A stretch of 64,000 nt of DNA from Tridacna crocea (lineage: Eukaryota > Mollusca > Bivalvia > Cardiida > Cardiidae), in assembly GCA_943736015.1 (NCBI GenBank), contig OX031064.1, positions 35,949,361 through 36,013,360 on the forward strand. The letters are read 5' to 3'. The notes beneath the pieces were generated by a model. That model was not told the DNA's origin, made no database searches, and was given only the letters and a program-made list of their open reading frames with translations. Below are positions 11,945-24,800 of the stretch, in pieces (the first letter of the stretch is position 1; every line of letters starts with the position of its first letter). The position numbers were made by a program, and so were the translations under genes.

Positions 11945-12090
11945 TGCATTTTGTGGATGGGTATGTGGGAAAGCTGGGAGTTGCCTGGAAACAGTACTGT
12001 GCAGAGTAATGGTAAAGAAAACTCCAGGAAAGCATGGATAGGTGCAATGGTTGCTGCTTTTTAACTGAAATAACTTTGAAAACGACATTA
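11945..12090 (+). mobile_element. SINE 3' fragment
   Basis: GTATGTGGGAAAGC to GAAAGCATGGATAGGTGCAA to AACTGAAATAACTTTGAAA, matching the 3' half of the SINE at 46002-46300 (inverted). Confidence 0.6.
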
Positions 12091-12118
12091 AACATCATAG
12101 AATCATCAATCAATACAC

Positions 12119-12286
12119 TTAACTCTTTACCACACAATCCTGACTTTTAATGACCCTGAGAAAGAAGCCTATAGAAACCATTGTGGGAAAAGGAGAAAAT
12201 GCTGGTAACCATGCTGTTTTACCATGTCGGTGAAAAATCTAATTATTCAGGCAATATTTGAATTTAGTGGTCTTGTAAAGAGTTAA
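12119..12286 (-). mobile_element. TTAA MITE family A, internally deleted copy
   Basis: 168 bp between two TTAAs; the second palindrome arm and part of the right arm are gone. Confidence 0.85.
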
Positions 12287-12358
12287 AGATTAATCAAATT
12301 CGTGATGAAATTATCATCTGCAGTCTGTTCTGCTAGCACAACACATTAAGTTTTATAT

Positions 12359-12545
12359 CTTTAATCCTTTTTCAAACAACAGAATTGTAGACTATCCAAG
12401 GGAGCATTTACAAATGACAAAGAAGCCAAAAGGATGACTTGGAGTACTTACTGTCTTCATTTTAAGAAATGAAACTTTGTTGGAAAAGGTTCTTTTTCCA
12501 ACATCATTTTCAAAAGCTTTCTTCCTCAGGGTCTTTAAGTATTTA
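12359..12545 (+). mobile_element. TTAA MITE family A, diverged fragment
   Basis: TTAATCCTTTTTCAAACAAC start; the core is shortened to GGAAAAGGTTCTTTTTCC. Confidence 0.6.
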
Positions 12546-12559
12546 TTATCTGGAACCCT

Positions 12560-12788
12560 TTAACTCTTTACCAAACGACAAAATTGTAGACTGGTCCAAA
12601 TTTAAAGCATGTGCAGACAACAAAATAAAATTGACTGAAAATTTGAAATTTGTTTTGAGAAGGGTAGAAAACATTGTGGGAAAAGGAGAAAATGCTGGTT
12701 ACCAGCATTTTCTTCTTTTCCTACTATGTTTTCAAAAGGCTTCTTTCTCAGGGTCGTTAAAAGTCAGGATTGTGTGGTAAAGAGTTAA
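12560..12788 (+). mobile_element. TTAA MITE family A, full copy
   Basis: 229 bp with TTAA at both ends. Confidence 0.9.
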
Positions 12789-13842
12789 CACAAGATTACA
12801 AGTTTTGACAATCCTGGGGAAGAATAATTTTGAAAACATTGTGGAAAAAGCAGAATATGCTGTTTACTAGCATTTTCATCTCGATTCTTAATTCCCCCTT
12901 CCAAAGTCAGGTTCCACCTAAGGAGCTGCATTTAATTTGTTGCCTGCAGCTGATTTGAATTTCGACAACTATATCATCTTGTCTTTTGTTCCCTCTTTTG
13001 GATATTCCTGTGTAGATCCCGGCCAAACATACGAGATGATCGTTTTACCAATTTGTTGTTCAAAGAGAGACAACTCTTGATTTGCCTTCATAAATGAGTG
13101 GTCACCATGTACCCTTGATATGAACACTTAAGATTCCCTGCCAAAAAATAAATTGGTTTCGCAGACATTAAAGGTCAATATAAGATTGTACAAAACTAGT
13201 AGAGTGATTTTGAATTAGAACTGTTTTGTGGAGAATCTGGCAACAAAATTTCAGGTCTCTTCTATTGAGTCTTAAATGTTAATTTTATGCATTTTGCAGA
13301 CCATGGGCTCCTACTTCGTTTGACCTAATAAAATGGTGTTGCAAGCCCCTTTCATTTTCAAATTAAAGCACCCAGTGCATACACATGTATGTAATCCATT
13401 ACCCCTGGGCTACCGATCTCTACCATTCTGAGCCTCAGAAAACCCCAGTTAATATTTACAGATGGATGGTTGATTAAGTGGTTTTTAATTCCTCTTTCAA
13501 CTGAATTTCAATCTTATCACATCAACAGTTCACTTATTTAGGTGTTGTGTAACTTTTCTCAGTACAAAGACAGGGCTCTGCAATGTCTTGCCCCAAGAAC
13601 TATCCACAATAAACTCAGCCAATGATTATGTTTACTTATTGTTGCCATCAGATGTCCAGATGGTCGACACCGCATAAGACTGTGCAGGAACTTGAATTTC
13701 TAATGTTTTGGCATATAAAAAAGTAAACAACTGAAGACCACTTCAAACTTCAAAAACAAATTTAATAGAATAACTCTACTAGAAACATTGAATGATAACA
13801 ACAGGCTAAGTCCTTCACGACATCAATCACAACCATTACAAA
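12789..13842. other. No gene recognised
   Basis: A weak MITE-like piece near 12830-12880 and a SINE-like fragment at 13440; the rest is unassigned. Confidence 0.5.
13440..13625 (-). mobile_element. Degraded SINE-like fragment
   Basis: ATCAACAGTTCACTTATTTA and GTCTTGCCCCAAG parallel the SINE at 23258-23445. Confidence 0.4.
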
Positions 13843-14071
13843 TTAACCCATTACCACACAATCCCTACTTTTGACGACCCTGAGAAAGAGGCCTTAAGAA
13901 AACATTGTGGGAAAAAGAGAAAATGCTGGTAACCAGCACTTTCTCCTTTTCCCACAATGTTTTCTACCCTTCCCTAAATGAATTTCAAATTTTCAGTTAC
14001 TTTTATTTTGTCATCTGCAAATGCTTTCGTTTTGGACAAGCCTAAAATACTGTCGTTTGGTAATGAGTTAA
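13843..14071 (-). mobile_element. TTAA MITE family A, full copy
   Basis: 229 bp with TTAA at both ends; the CCACACAATCCCTACTTTTG end is on the left. Confidence 0.9.
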
Positions 14072-14340
14072 ACAGAGCCGAAGTGAAGTTGGTGCAAACA
14101 TTGTTTGAGTTTTATATTGACACTACAAACACCTTTAAAAGGCCTTTGGATTGAATCATCGGACAGTGAATGAGTCAGGCTATGTCTGTTGTATAAGGGA
14201 AATAATAATTAGTTACTTTGCAAAAATTATCAAATGGTGTTATATCCCTTGGTGTGATGAATAACGTCATTATAGTCTCTATACTGCCTGCAAGTGATCA
14301 GAGTCGGGCTTTTAAACCTAAGGCTTAAATATGTATTCAG

Positions 14341-14565
14341 TTTTAAACCCTTTACCAGACAATTCCAAGTTATAATGACCCTAGGGACCAAGGCTTTTGA
14401 CAACATTGTGGAAAATGGAGAAAATGCATTTATTGTTTTACCAACAATATTTCCATCCTCTCAAGTGTAAACTTGTAACATCATTTGAGACCCATTTAAT
14501 CGGTTGTCTGTATTTGCTTTTCATTCGAGCAAACATAATACTTCCTTGTTTGGACATAATGAATA
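14341..14565 (-). mobile_element. TTAA MITE family A, diverged copy
   Basis: AAACCCTTTACCAGACAATT start; the core palindrome is destroyed. Confidence 0.55.
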
Positions 14566-14679
14566 TATGTACAAGAGAAAATACCAAGGCAGCTTCTCCT
14601 TCAGCCACAATATTTCCAAAAAAAGAAAAGAAATAAATTAGGTAATTACATTAACACAAAATACGTTGAAATATGCAAT

Positions 14680-14908
14680 TTAACCCTTTTCCCAAACAAT
14701 CCCCGGTTTTTACGACCCTGAGATAGAAGCCTTTTGAAAACATTATGGGAAAAGGAGAAAATGCTGGTAACCAGCATTTTCTCCTTTTCCCACAATGTTT
14801 TCTACCCAGCTGGCAACAAATTTCAATTTTTGAGTTACATTTATTTTGTCATCTGCAAGTGCTTCAATTTGGACCAGTCTAAAATTTTGTAGTTGGGTAA
14901 AGGATCAA
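14680..14908 (-). mobile_element. TTAA MITE family A, full copy
   Basis: 229 bp; the right terminal tetranucleotide is TCAA. Confidence 0.88.
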
Positions 14909-15050
14909 ATAACCAATTCTCCATCAAGAATTCAATATAGACTCCACATACATCAAGCTTGTAAACAAAGAAAAGCAATGCATGCTCTCCCATGCTGATA
15001 AGCCACATATTAATTTCTTGAATACTGAAGATCCAGACCAGAGTGATGCA

Positions 15051-15279
15051 TTAACTCTTTAACACATGAGAAAATGTTAGACTGGTCCAAATTGAAAGCA
15101 TTTGCAGACGACAAAATAAAGGCGACTCAAAAATAGGAATTTGTTCTGGGAAGGGTAGAAAACACTGTGGTAAAAGGAGAAAATGCTGGTTACCAGTATT
15201 TTCTCCTTTTTCCACAATGTTTTCAAAAGGCTTCTTTCTCGGGGGCGTCAAAACTAGGGATTGTGTGGTAATGGGTAAA
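15051..15279 (+). mobile_element. TTAA MITE family A, full copy
   Basis: About 229 bp; the right end is GGTAATGGGTAAATTA. Confidence 0.87.
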
Positions 15280-15464
15280 TTAAGACATGCAGGTCATCAT
15301 ATAATTATGGCTCCAAAAAATCCATTTTTCTTACAAACAAGTGAATCCAAATGTAGAGTGGTCCTTTGACATGCAGAAAATTTGCAAATAGCAAAAAGTT
15401 TTGACCAGCATCAGCCTGCACAGACCGTACAGGATCTTACAGGTCAATACTTCTTTCGGGTGCA

Positions 15465-15693
15465 TTAAGTCTTTACCACACAATCCCGACTTTTAATGGC
15501 CCTAAGAAAGAAAGCATTTGAAAACATTGTGGGAAAAGGAGAAAATGCTGGTTACCAGTATTTTCTCCTTTTCCCACAATGTTTTCTACCCTTTCTAAAT
15601 CAAATTTCAATTTTTGAGTCAAGTTTATTTTGTTGTCTGCAAATGCTTTGACTTTGGACTAGTCCAAAATTTTGTAGTCTGATAAAGAGATAA
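15465..15693 (-). mobile_element. TTAA MITE family A, full copy just downstream of FBXW4
   Basis: 229 bp, ending ATAA on the right. It lies 79 bp beyond the FBXW4 stop codon and contains a minus-strand AATAAA. Confidence 0.87.
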
Positions 15694-15724
15694 GCCCTCT
15701 TTTCACAGAGCATTGCTCTTTAAT
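15624..15724 (-). terminator. FBXW4: Candidate FBXW4 polyadenylation signals
   Basis: On the minus strand ATTAAA occurs at 15724-15719 (48 nt after the stop) and AATAAA at 15629-15624 (143 nt after). The canonical one lies inside the MITE at 15465-15693. Which is used cannot be told without transcripts. Confidence 0.4.
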
Positions 15725-15771
15725 ATACTTTGGAATGAAACGATCTGTATGATATTCTTTCGGATTTCAGG

Positions 15772-15891
15772 TCATGGTGGTAAAATAGAGAAATCTGCCA
15801 TAACAATACAGAGATCTAGTGCTGTGTATAATCTGGATGCATCAAAGGCTATGGAGTATACAGGACTGTTCTTTGGACCCAAATAATATAC
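15772..15891 (-). CDS. FBXW4: FBXW4 exon 9 (C-terminus and stop)
   Basis: Acceptor TTGTTTCAG. It encodes VYYLGPKNSPVYSIAFDA then LYTALDLCIVMADFSILPP and a TGA at 15774-15772. The human end is SSPVYCLRLTTKHLYAAL...NLHVLDFQNP, so the C-terminal ends coincide. Confidence 0.93.
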   Translation of the reverse strand, partial: VYYLGPKNSPVYSIAFDASRLYTALDLCIVMADFSILPP

Positions 15892-18800
15892 CTGAAACAA
15901 ACAGAAATATCTTTACTTAGTGTAACATGGAATATAGACAACCACTGTACCTCACACTGTTAAACACAAGTCTACTTTTACATGTTCTCTTCATCAAAAT
16001 ATCCCATGCTTTAACCCTTTCCGAAACAATCACTGGTTTTCACAACCCTGAAAAAGAAGTCTTTTGAAAACATTGTTGGAAAAGGAAAAAATGCTGGCAA
16101 CCAGATGTGTCAAAGTAGTGGACCCGTAATACTTATAGCGCAGTATAGCATAAAATTTCTTGACAGTTTGTTAAGACAGATTTATAGAGAAATAACATTT
16201 TCAAACATGTCTAACCTACCAAAAATTCATTTGATGTCTATCTTGAAGTTATTTTTTGATACTTTTGATACTTTAGCTGGTTTCCAGAAAAGGGAGGTAA
16301 TTATCATATCCTTCTGTAATGAGAATATAGTGGATTTAGATTTATAAATGATAACTCTATGATGGGCAAAAAGGAAAACGTGGCTCGGTGAACATTGTAC
16401 AATACATGTAATACTCATTTTCATTCTAAGCAAACTTTGTAGGATAGTATTACAGTGGAAATAGCTGTTTTCTATTAACACTTTACCAAACGACGAAATA
16501 GTAGACTTGTCCAAATCGAAAGCATTTGCAGATGACAAAATAAATGTGGATGAAAAATTAAAATTTGTTTTTGGAAGGGTTGAAAACATTGTGGGAAAAG
16601 GAGAAAATGCTGGTTACCAGCATTTTCTCTTTTTCCCACAATGTTTTCAAAAGGCTTCTTTCTCAGGGTCGTTAAAAGTCGGGATTGTGTGGTAAAGAGT
16701 TAAGGGTCCACTATGTTAAGGCCTCATTTGCAAAAGCATGGCTAAAATATATTCTTCAACCTTTCCCAATGAAATTTTGGTAATTTTGCTCAAAGGAAGA
16801 GATCCAGAAGTACAATTTCATTTGAAATCAATTAATAATATAATAAGGATGTACTTGTATGGGTGATGAACTTCGCTTATCCCATAATCTCACCATGCCA
16901 TATCTGGCCGTACCAGTAACCATAGAGACATCTCTGTCAGACTGGATACAGTACAAGGTTGTATCAAATGGCTCCTCCCACTCAACAACACTGAAAAATA
17001 TAATATTTAACGCTTATCTACACAATTCCAAGCATTAATGACCCTGAAGAAAAATAAACTTTGTGGAAATTGGGGAAAATGCTGGTATCCTTCATTTTCT
17101 CCTTTTCCTGCAATACCAATATTTTCGGCCTTTTCTACAATTTTTCCTTCACATGGATGTTAAAATTTGATAATTTTTGGGAAAGAGTTAATCCCATAGA
17201 GATCTGCAACGGATTTAAGGTGTATTTGCAAATAGTATATATCAAGATCAGACTGCACAGAACATGCAGTCTGATCTTGGATCTACTACTTTGAAATGGC
17301 ACCATTTTGCCCATAACTATTGGCTGGAAAATTTTAATCTCTGGGGGTTAAATCAATGCCAAACATAAGTGATTGAGAAAATTAAAAAAGAACAAGCAAT
17401 TTCGTTGAAATGATATCCCCCGCCGAAAAAGACCTTTTTTGATACAAACGTATAGGAGGTATTCTGTTTTGCATGTACATGTGGCCTTTTTGTTATTGGT
17501 CCATGATGAAATTATACATTAAGCTCCCTTGTTCCATGGCACAGGATTTCATTACATAAAAAAGGTCCATTACAGAATTATACATTAAGTATCCTTTTGA
17601 CAGAGCTTGGTATTTCATAAAAGTTGGAGATACACTGACAAAAAATTAAATTTGACATAAAGTCCCCTTTTTCCATGATACAGTGATAAATTGCAAAACC
17701 CAGAGATGTGCTAGGTCGCATGATCAGTGAAAATCTCGTCCAAATTTGTTGAGGTATGTCCAGTAATTAAAGAGATACAGGTGAAAAATGAAATTATTCC
17801 ATGATGCAGCTACAAATCCCAAAACCTTGACAATATGGCGTAGGTCACATGATCATGTAAAAATTCCATCCAAATCTGCCAAGAAATGTGGGAGGTGTTG
17901 TGTTAGGTCACACGATAATGTAAAAATTCCATTCAAATCTACCAAGAAATGTGGGAGAAGTTGCCTTCACAAGAAAAAGAATAAAATAAAACATGAAGCC
18001 CCTTTTTTCATGACGAAGCCACAAATTGCAAAACCTTGAGAATATGCAATAGCTCAGATGATAAGAAACATTCTGTGAAAATTCCATTGAATTCTGTCAA
18101 GAAATATGGGACGAGTTGCATTCACATTAAAGAAAATGAAATAAAACATGAAGCCCCCCTTTTTTCATGACGCAGCTACAAATCGTAAATCCTTGAGAAT
18201 ATGCGATAGGTCAAATGATGAGAAACATTCTGTGAAATTCATTTAAAGTCTGTCAAGAAATATGGAACTAGTAGCATTCACAAGAAATAAAATGAAATAA
18301 AACATGAAGCCCCCTTTTTTCATGACGCAGGTACAAATCGCAAAATGTTGACAATATGCAACAGGTGACATGACAAGAAATATTCTGTCAAAATTCTATT
18401 CAATTCCGTCAAGAAATGTGGAATGAGTTGCCTTCAAAAGAAATGGAATGAAATATAACATGAAACCCCCTTTTTCCATGACACCTTATTACAAAAACTA
18501 GAAGGCCCTGAAGGGCCTGAATATGCTCTACTGGCGGAAAGTTTGCTTTTAAATAAAGCATACATAGGAATTCATTACGCAAAAAGACAAAAAAGTTGAC
18601 ATTTTCAACTCAAAATGGCTACTTTTCCATTACTGTTTGTTGAATTTTTTCAAACTCAAAAGGGTTAAAAAGCTATTGATGGGATAAACAAGCTGAAAAA
18701 TTCATAAAAATCTGATCACAAATAAATACTTTATCATGTAAACAGGTAATAAAATTGTTCAATTTGAAATGGCTACTTTTCCCATACAGTATACTGTTTG

Positions 18801-21800
18801 TCAGATTTTTTTCAAAATCGATAGGCTTAAAGCTATTGATGAGATAAACAAACTGTGTAAGTTTCACAGAAATCTGACCAAAAATGAAGACTTTATCTTG
18901 TAAACAAGAAATGAAAATTTTCAACTTGAAATGGCTACTTTTCCCATACTGTTTGTTGGATTTTTTTCAAATCAATAGGGTTGAAGCTATCGATAAGATA
19001 AACAAACTCTGCAAGTTTCATGGAAATCTGACCAAAAATACAGACTTATTCGCGTAAACAAGAAATAGAAATTTTAAACTTGAAATGGCTACTTTTCCCA
19101 TACTGTTTGTCGGATTTTTTTCAAAATCAATAGGGTTAAAGCTATCGATGAGATAAACAAACTGTGTAAGTTTCACGAAAATCTGACCAGAAATGAAGAC
19201 TTTATTGCGTAAACAAGAAATGAAAGTTTTCAATTTGAAATGGCTACTTTTCCCATACTGTTTGTTGGATTTTTTTCAAAATCAATAGGGTTGAAGCTAT
19301 TGATAAGATAAACAAACTCTGCAAGTTTCATGGAAATCTGACCAAAAATACAGACTTAATCGCGTAAACAAGAAATGGAAATTTTAAACTTGAAATGGCT
19401 ACTTTTCCCATACTGTTTGTCGGATTTTTTTTCAAAATCAATAGGGTTAAAGCTATCGATGAGATAAACAAACTGTGTAAGTTTCACGAAAATCTGACCA
19501 GAAATGAAGACTTTATCGCGTAAACAAGAAAAAGACTAACGGACGGACGGACGGACGGACAGACGGACGACGGAAACCACGCCATGACATAAGCTCTGCT
19601 GGCTGAAAGCCAGTAGAGCTAACAAGGTCAAATAACTGTGGTGTTGCATGGTCAATGTAGGTGAAACTTTTTTTCCTGCATTTCCTAATGGAGGTTGGCA
19701 GATGTGACAAGTTCCATGTAAAAACTTTGTATAGTTTTGAAATGAAGGCCCCAAACATTAAAAGTGTACTTAAGTGAAACTTAAAATCGCTCTCCGTCGG
19801 CCATTTTGCATCGAATCAAAAAAACAAAAAAAGTGTCTCGGGAGATTGGGTCATTGTACATGTGTATAAAGTTTCACGAAATTCCGTGCAATGGTATTGG
19901 AGATATTTGCCGGGACGGACACACGGACGGACGGACAGACAGACGGACGGACTGACGGACGGACAACGCTAAAACTATATCCCTCGGCCTACGGCGGGGG
20001 ATAAAAAAAACCCACACACACCATAAGTTCAGGTTGTGTTCAGTGAATAAACCATGCTTATTGCTGCAATGTTCTCAGACAAACAGAGATTCTATCCACA
20101 AATCTGAAAACACATGGATCATTTTCATGCATCACAATTTTCTGTGAAGTTCGATCTTGGATCAGATTTATAATGTCTGTTTGTTTAGTTGGGCATATAA
20201 GATAAATGTATCTGAGTTTCATGGGAAAGAATCAGCAGCAGTCTATAGCAGTCAGTTTTATAATTTTGCTGCAAAAGTGAACCCTTTCCCAAACAATCCC
20301 TGTTTTTTACGGTCCTGAAAAAGAAGCCTTTTGAAAACATTGTGAGAAAAGGAGAAAATGCTGGTAACCAGCATTTTCTCCTTTTCCCACAATGTTTTCT
20401 ACCCTTCCGCAATCAAGTTACGATTTTTTAATCACATTACTTTTATCGTATGCAAATGCTTTCAATTTGGACCTGTCTAAAATTTTTTTGTTTGGTAGTA
20501 AAGAGTTAACACAAGCATGCACATCCAGAAATCATCAACTACTGACCTCAACACCTCAGTTTAGCATGTACTATCCAAACAAATTTCACACAGGTAAATA
20601 ATGCAAAACTGATTTCAGTCCTGTAGTACAACTTCAAAGACATACCATCTTCCAGATCTGACATCCCACATCCGCAAGTAACTGTCATATCCACAAGACA
20701 ACAGGGTGTGCTCATTCTCGTACCTCATATCTAGTATACCAGCCCCATACCTATAGCTGCCAAGATAGGAGATCAACTGACCCCTGAAAATAGAAGCATA
20801 CTATAGAGGTAACAACTCAGTGGGAAATAGAAGACCTTCACAAAGGAGTCCGACGAATCACCGAAATACCACCGAAACACCCCTTTTTTTTCAGTAACTA
20901 ATTAAAATTACTAATTACTAATGCAAATACGAAATATTTGTCTTTTTTGTATTGTTTTACACAAGTTATGTTTATACAAGGTGGTTAGTTTAAAACAAAA
21001 TGACTAAATAACAACATGCCATTGACATCCGCCAATAGACATTCACCGAAATACCCGTTGTCCACCGAAATAGTCATATTACTTAGATCTAGTCAAATAT
21101 GTGAATTCAGAGTGTTTATGTTTTTACTACAGTAGCTTTTTTAAAAGGTTGATGTGGTTGATTAATCGGACTGCTTCACAAAGTAATTGATCTATCATTT
21201 GTGGCATGGATTATCTCATTTCTAATATGAATGGTTGTTTCTGTAACTTATCATCATTTGATTCTAGTGAATCTTTTTATTATTATCTTGTGACAAATAG
21301 CTAAATATTCCTGTGAAGCATTATCCCAAAGGTCTTGTTGACCATCATCCAAAATTCCCTGTCACACACTATCAAAAATATTTATTTTCATGCCTCAATT
21401 CTGGCGAGACTAGAATCTCTTGATATTACTGAAGCATTATAACTTTAATTACTAACTTCTATAGGTAGAAGCAAATTGCTGGCTAGCAGAAACTGCACCT
21501 TTTCACATAATGTTTTGAAATGCAGGCACCTGCAGGCATCTACAGGGTCAAAGAATTGTATGGCTAAGGGTTGTATAATGTAACCCAAATAGAGAATCAA
21601 ACTCACCTGTTTATGTCCCAAACTGACAGAGGCGGTTCTCCATTGCAGCCTGCAGTACCAACAGCAAATGTACTGTAAAACATGAACAGTAAAGATTTAC
21701 TGTGTTTCTTCTAATTAAAGCACCCTTAAAGGTGGCCCTTCAGATTTTGGGATGAAAATTTCACAAAAAGACAAAAAAAATCATCCTTATACTCCCAAAG

Positions 21801-24800
21801 CCTTATAATTTTCATTCATAAAGCCCTAGTAGTCGAAAACCATCCGACAAGAGAAATTAGACATTTACTACTACAGCCCAGGTTGACATCGACGGGATAC
21901 GCAGTCTAATTTTACATGAGCAAGTCACTCATTTACATACTGGAAATACATAGACGAAGCTTCAAACAGAGCAACAGAAGAAGACATTATGCAAGATGAT
22001 TACATCTTTGTTATGTTATGGAATTTAAGCATCATTAGTCACTTGCCAGTCACTTAACATTCCCACAATGCTATTTTTTTTATTTTTGGCGCGAAATCTA
22101 AAAATAGCCTTAGTGGCAACGTAGCCTTTTAAGGGAATACCATCGAAACTTTTTTTTTTAATTCTATGATTCTTAATTATTGATGATTTGTATTATTTTC
22201 CGTATAAATTTCAGTAACATATATATTTATTAATTTGGTGTTATGAGAAAAATCTAAAAATCCACCTTTAATAGTAGCCTCCCATTTTCAATCCATTAAA
22301 ATGACAATATTTGAAGATTTTGATGAATATTTCCTCTAATTTGATCAATATTTCCTCTTAAAAATTCATAAAAACACAAAGAAATATGCCATGGAACGAA
22401 TTTTTTGCTTTGCAAATTGGTTACAAAATAAAGGGTCCCTGTATCTGTTTTGCACACCTCCTGGGAGCTTTTATTAGGTGAACTGCGGTATTCCATTGAA
22501 AGCAGTGTGCCTCAATCAGACTTTATCATAAAATATTTTATCTCAATAACTTTATCTTAACCCTTTCCCAAACAACAAAATTATAGACTGGTCCAAATTG
22601 AAAGCACTTGCAAACGACAAAATAAACGTAACTCAAAAATTGAAATTCGTTTCCACCAGAATAGAAAACATTGAGGGAAAAGGAGAAAATGCTGGATACC
22701 TGCATTTTTTCCTTTTCCCACAATGTTTTCAGAAGGCTTCTTTCTCAGGGACTTAAAAAACAGGAATTGTTTGGGAACGCTCAACCCAAAATTTAACAAT
22801 CTTACATAAACCGCTTGTTACAAACAACTGTTTCTATATGCAAACTGTTTGCCGAAAATTTTAACTGCAAACATTAACAATGCTATCCTCACTTTAAATA
22901 ACCCTGAAAAGAAAGCTTTTGGAAACAATGTGGGAAAAGGAAAAACTGCTAGTAACCAATATTTTCTCCTTTTTTTTGGCAACGTTTTCTGCCCTTTCCA
23001 AAACAAATTTTGGTTTTTCAAATCAAATTTTCTGCAAGTTTTATCTTTTCATTTCATGTAATTAAAATTTATTAGTTATCACAATTGTTTTCTAATATAT
23101 CATGTATCTCGTAGCAGGTCAATGCCCTTATACTATAGTTTGGTAAAACTTTCACATTTATTTTTTTTTCATAACTAAGTAAAATGGGGCCCAGTAAGCT
23201 TATACATGTATTTACACCTAATGTAAAAATTGAAATTCTTTTGCTTGATTGACTGAGCAGTGTATAATGCCACTTCCATCATAGCTACAGCTCACTTATT
23301 TATAGTTTCCTGGGTTTTACCAGTACTAGGCACAGCAGTGTCTTGCCAAAGGACATCCACAAGAAGAGCCCAGTGGATCCAGTGCAGCTCAAACCCTGGA
23401 CCTCCAGGTTAGGTGACCCACACTTCACCATGACAGACCCCTGAAATTCTTTTGCCAACTAAGACTTTGAAAATGGAGACAAAGTGCATTATCTGCGTCG
23501 TACTAGTTCTACCACTCTTTGCTTGGTAACAAAGTCACATACATGTACTAACCTGCCCTGGGGTGCCATCCCAACACTCCAAATTCTGTCGCCTATATCT
23601 ATGGAAGTGTGTACTATATTGCTGGCATTGTTGCAGAAAGCGTTTGACAGAATCTGCAGAAAAACAAAATCATTATGTATTAACTTTTTTGCCAAGCAAT
23701 AAAATTTTTGTCTAGTCCATATTCACAGCATTTGCAGGCACTTAATATGAATGCCTTTGAAATTTTGGAATATGTTTTTGTTAGGGTAGAAAATTTAGTG
23801 GGAAAAGAAGAAAAATGCTGTAACCAGTACTTTCTCCTTTTCTCACTAGGTTTTCAAAAACCTTTTTCAGAGTTGTTGTGTGGTATCCTTTACCACTATT
23901 GATCGTGACTTTCACAGGCCCAACGGAAGGAGATGTTTTATAGACAATGTGGAAAGAGTAGAAAATGCCAGTAACTTTACTATATCAACCTTACTACTAG
24001 GTATGCATATGAATTTAAAGGGAAAATCACGTACAAAAACTCATAAATAACAAAAGTGCAAGATGCAAATTTGAGACACAATTTGTTTTATATACTTGAA
24101 CAATTACAGGAACATAACAAACATGTAGACAAGTGCTAGTGTAAATCAAAAGCCATTGTATCGATAATTCTTACAACGCAGTGTCCCTTAAAAAACCTGG
24201 AAGCCATGGTAATCTCCATTCATTAATTCCATAGATAAGGGTCATCAAGAAACGTTCAAAAAAAATAGAAGTGTTCAAATAAACCAGGGTCTGTATTCAC
24301 CAACCATTCTTAAGAATGTTCTTAGTCTTATTCTTCAAGTTTTTCTGACTGTGAAAGTAACAGAACTTCTGATTGGCTAAACCAAATAGTTTAGTCAATC
24401 AATTTGGTTTAGCCAATCAGAAGTTCTGTTACTTTCACATTGATGAAATTCTGAAAAATAAGACTAAGAATGTTCTGAAGAATGGTTGGTGAATACAGAC
24501 CCTGGATCCACTGTACATATATCCTTGTTCTTGTCTTCCATGTTTCATGCTCTGTTTCTTGTTTGTGTGTGATGGAATTGGTCAAAAAGTGTGTATGCAT
24601 ATTTCTTTTTAACATCAAACTGGGCAAAAACTGTGTATGCATATTTCTTTTTAACATCAAACTGGGCAAAAAGTGTGTATGCATATTTCTTTTTAACATC
24701 AAACTGGGCAAAAAGTGTGTATGCATATTTCTTTTAAACATCAAATTCATCTTCACAAGCCAAGGATACTAAGGTAGTACCCTTGACCGCTCGCCTCTTT

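Noticed and set aside
16227-16589. 120-residue minus-strand frame within FBXW4 intron 8
   Set aside because: No domain, partly inside a MITE, and the FBXW4 exons on both sides join without it.
24590-24745. 48-bp direct repeats as a CRISPR-like or coding repeat
   Set aside because: Plain tandem repeat without spacers; the Cys/Ile-rich and His/Met-rich frames on the two strands are by-products.
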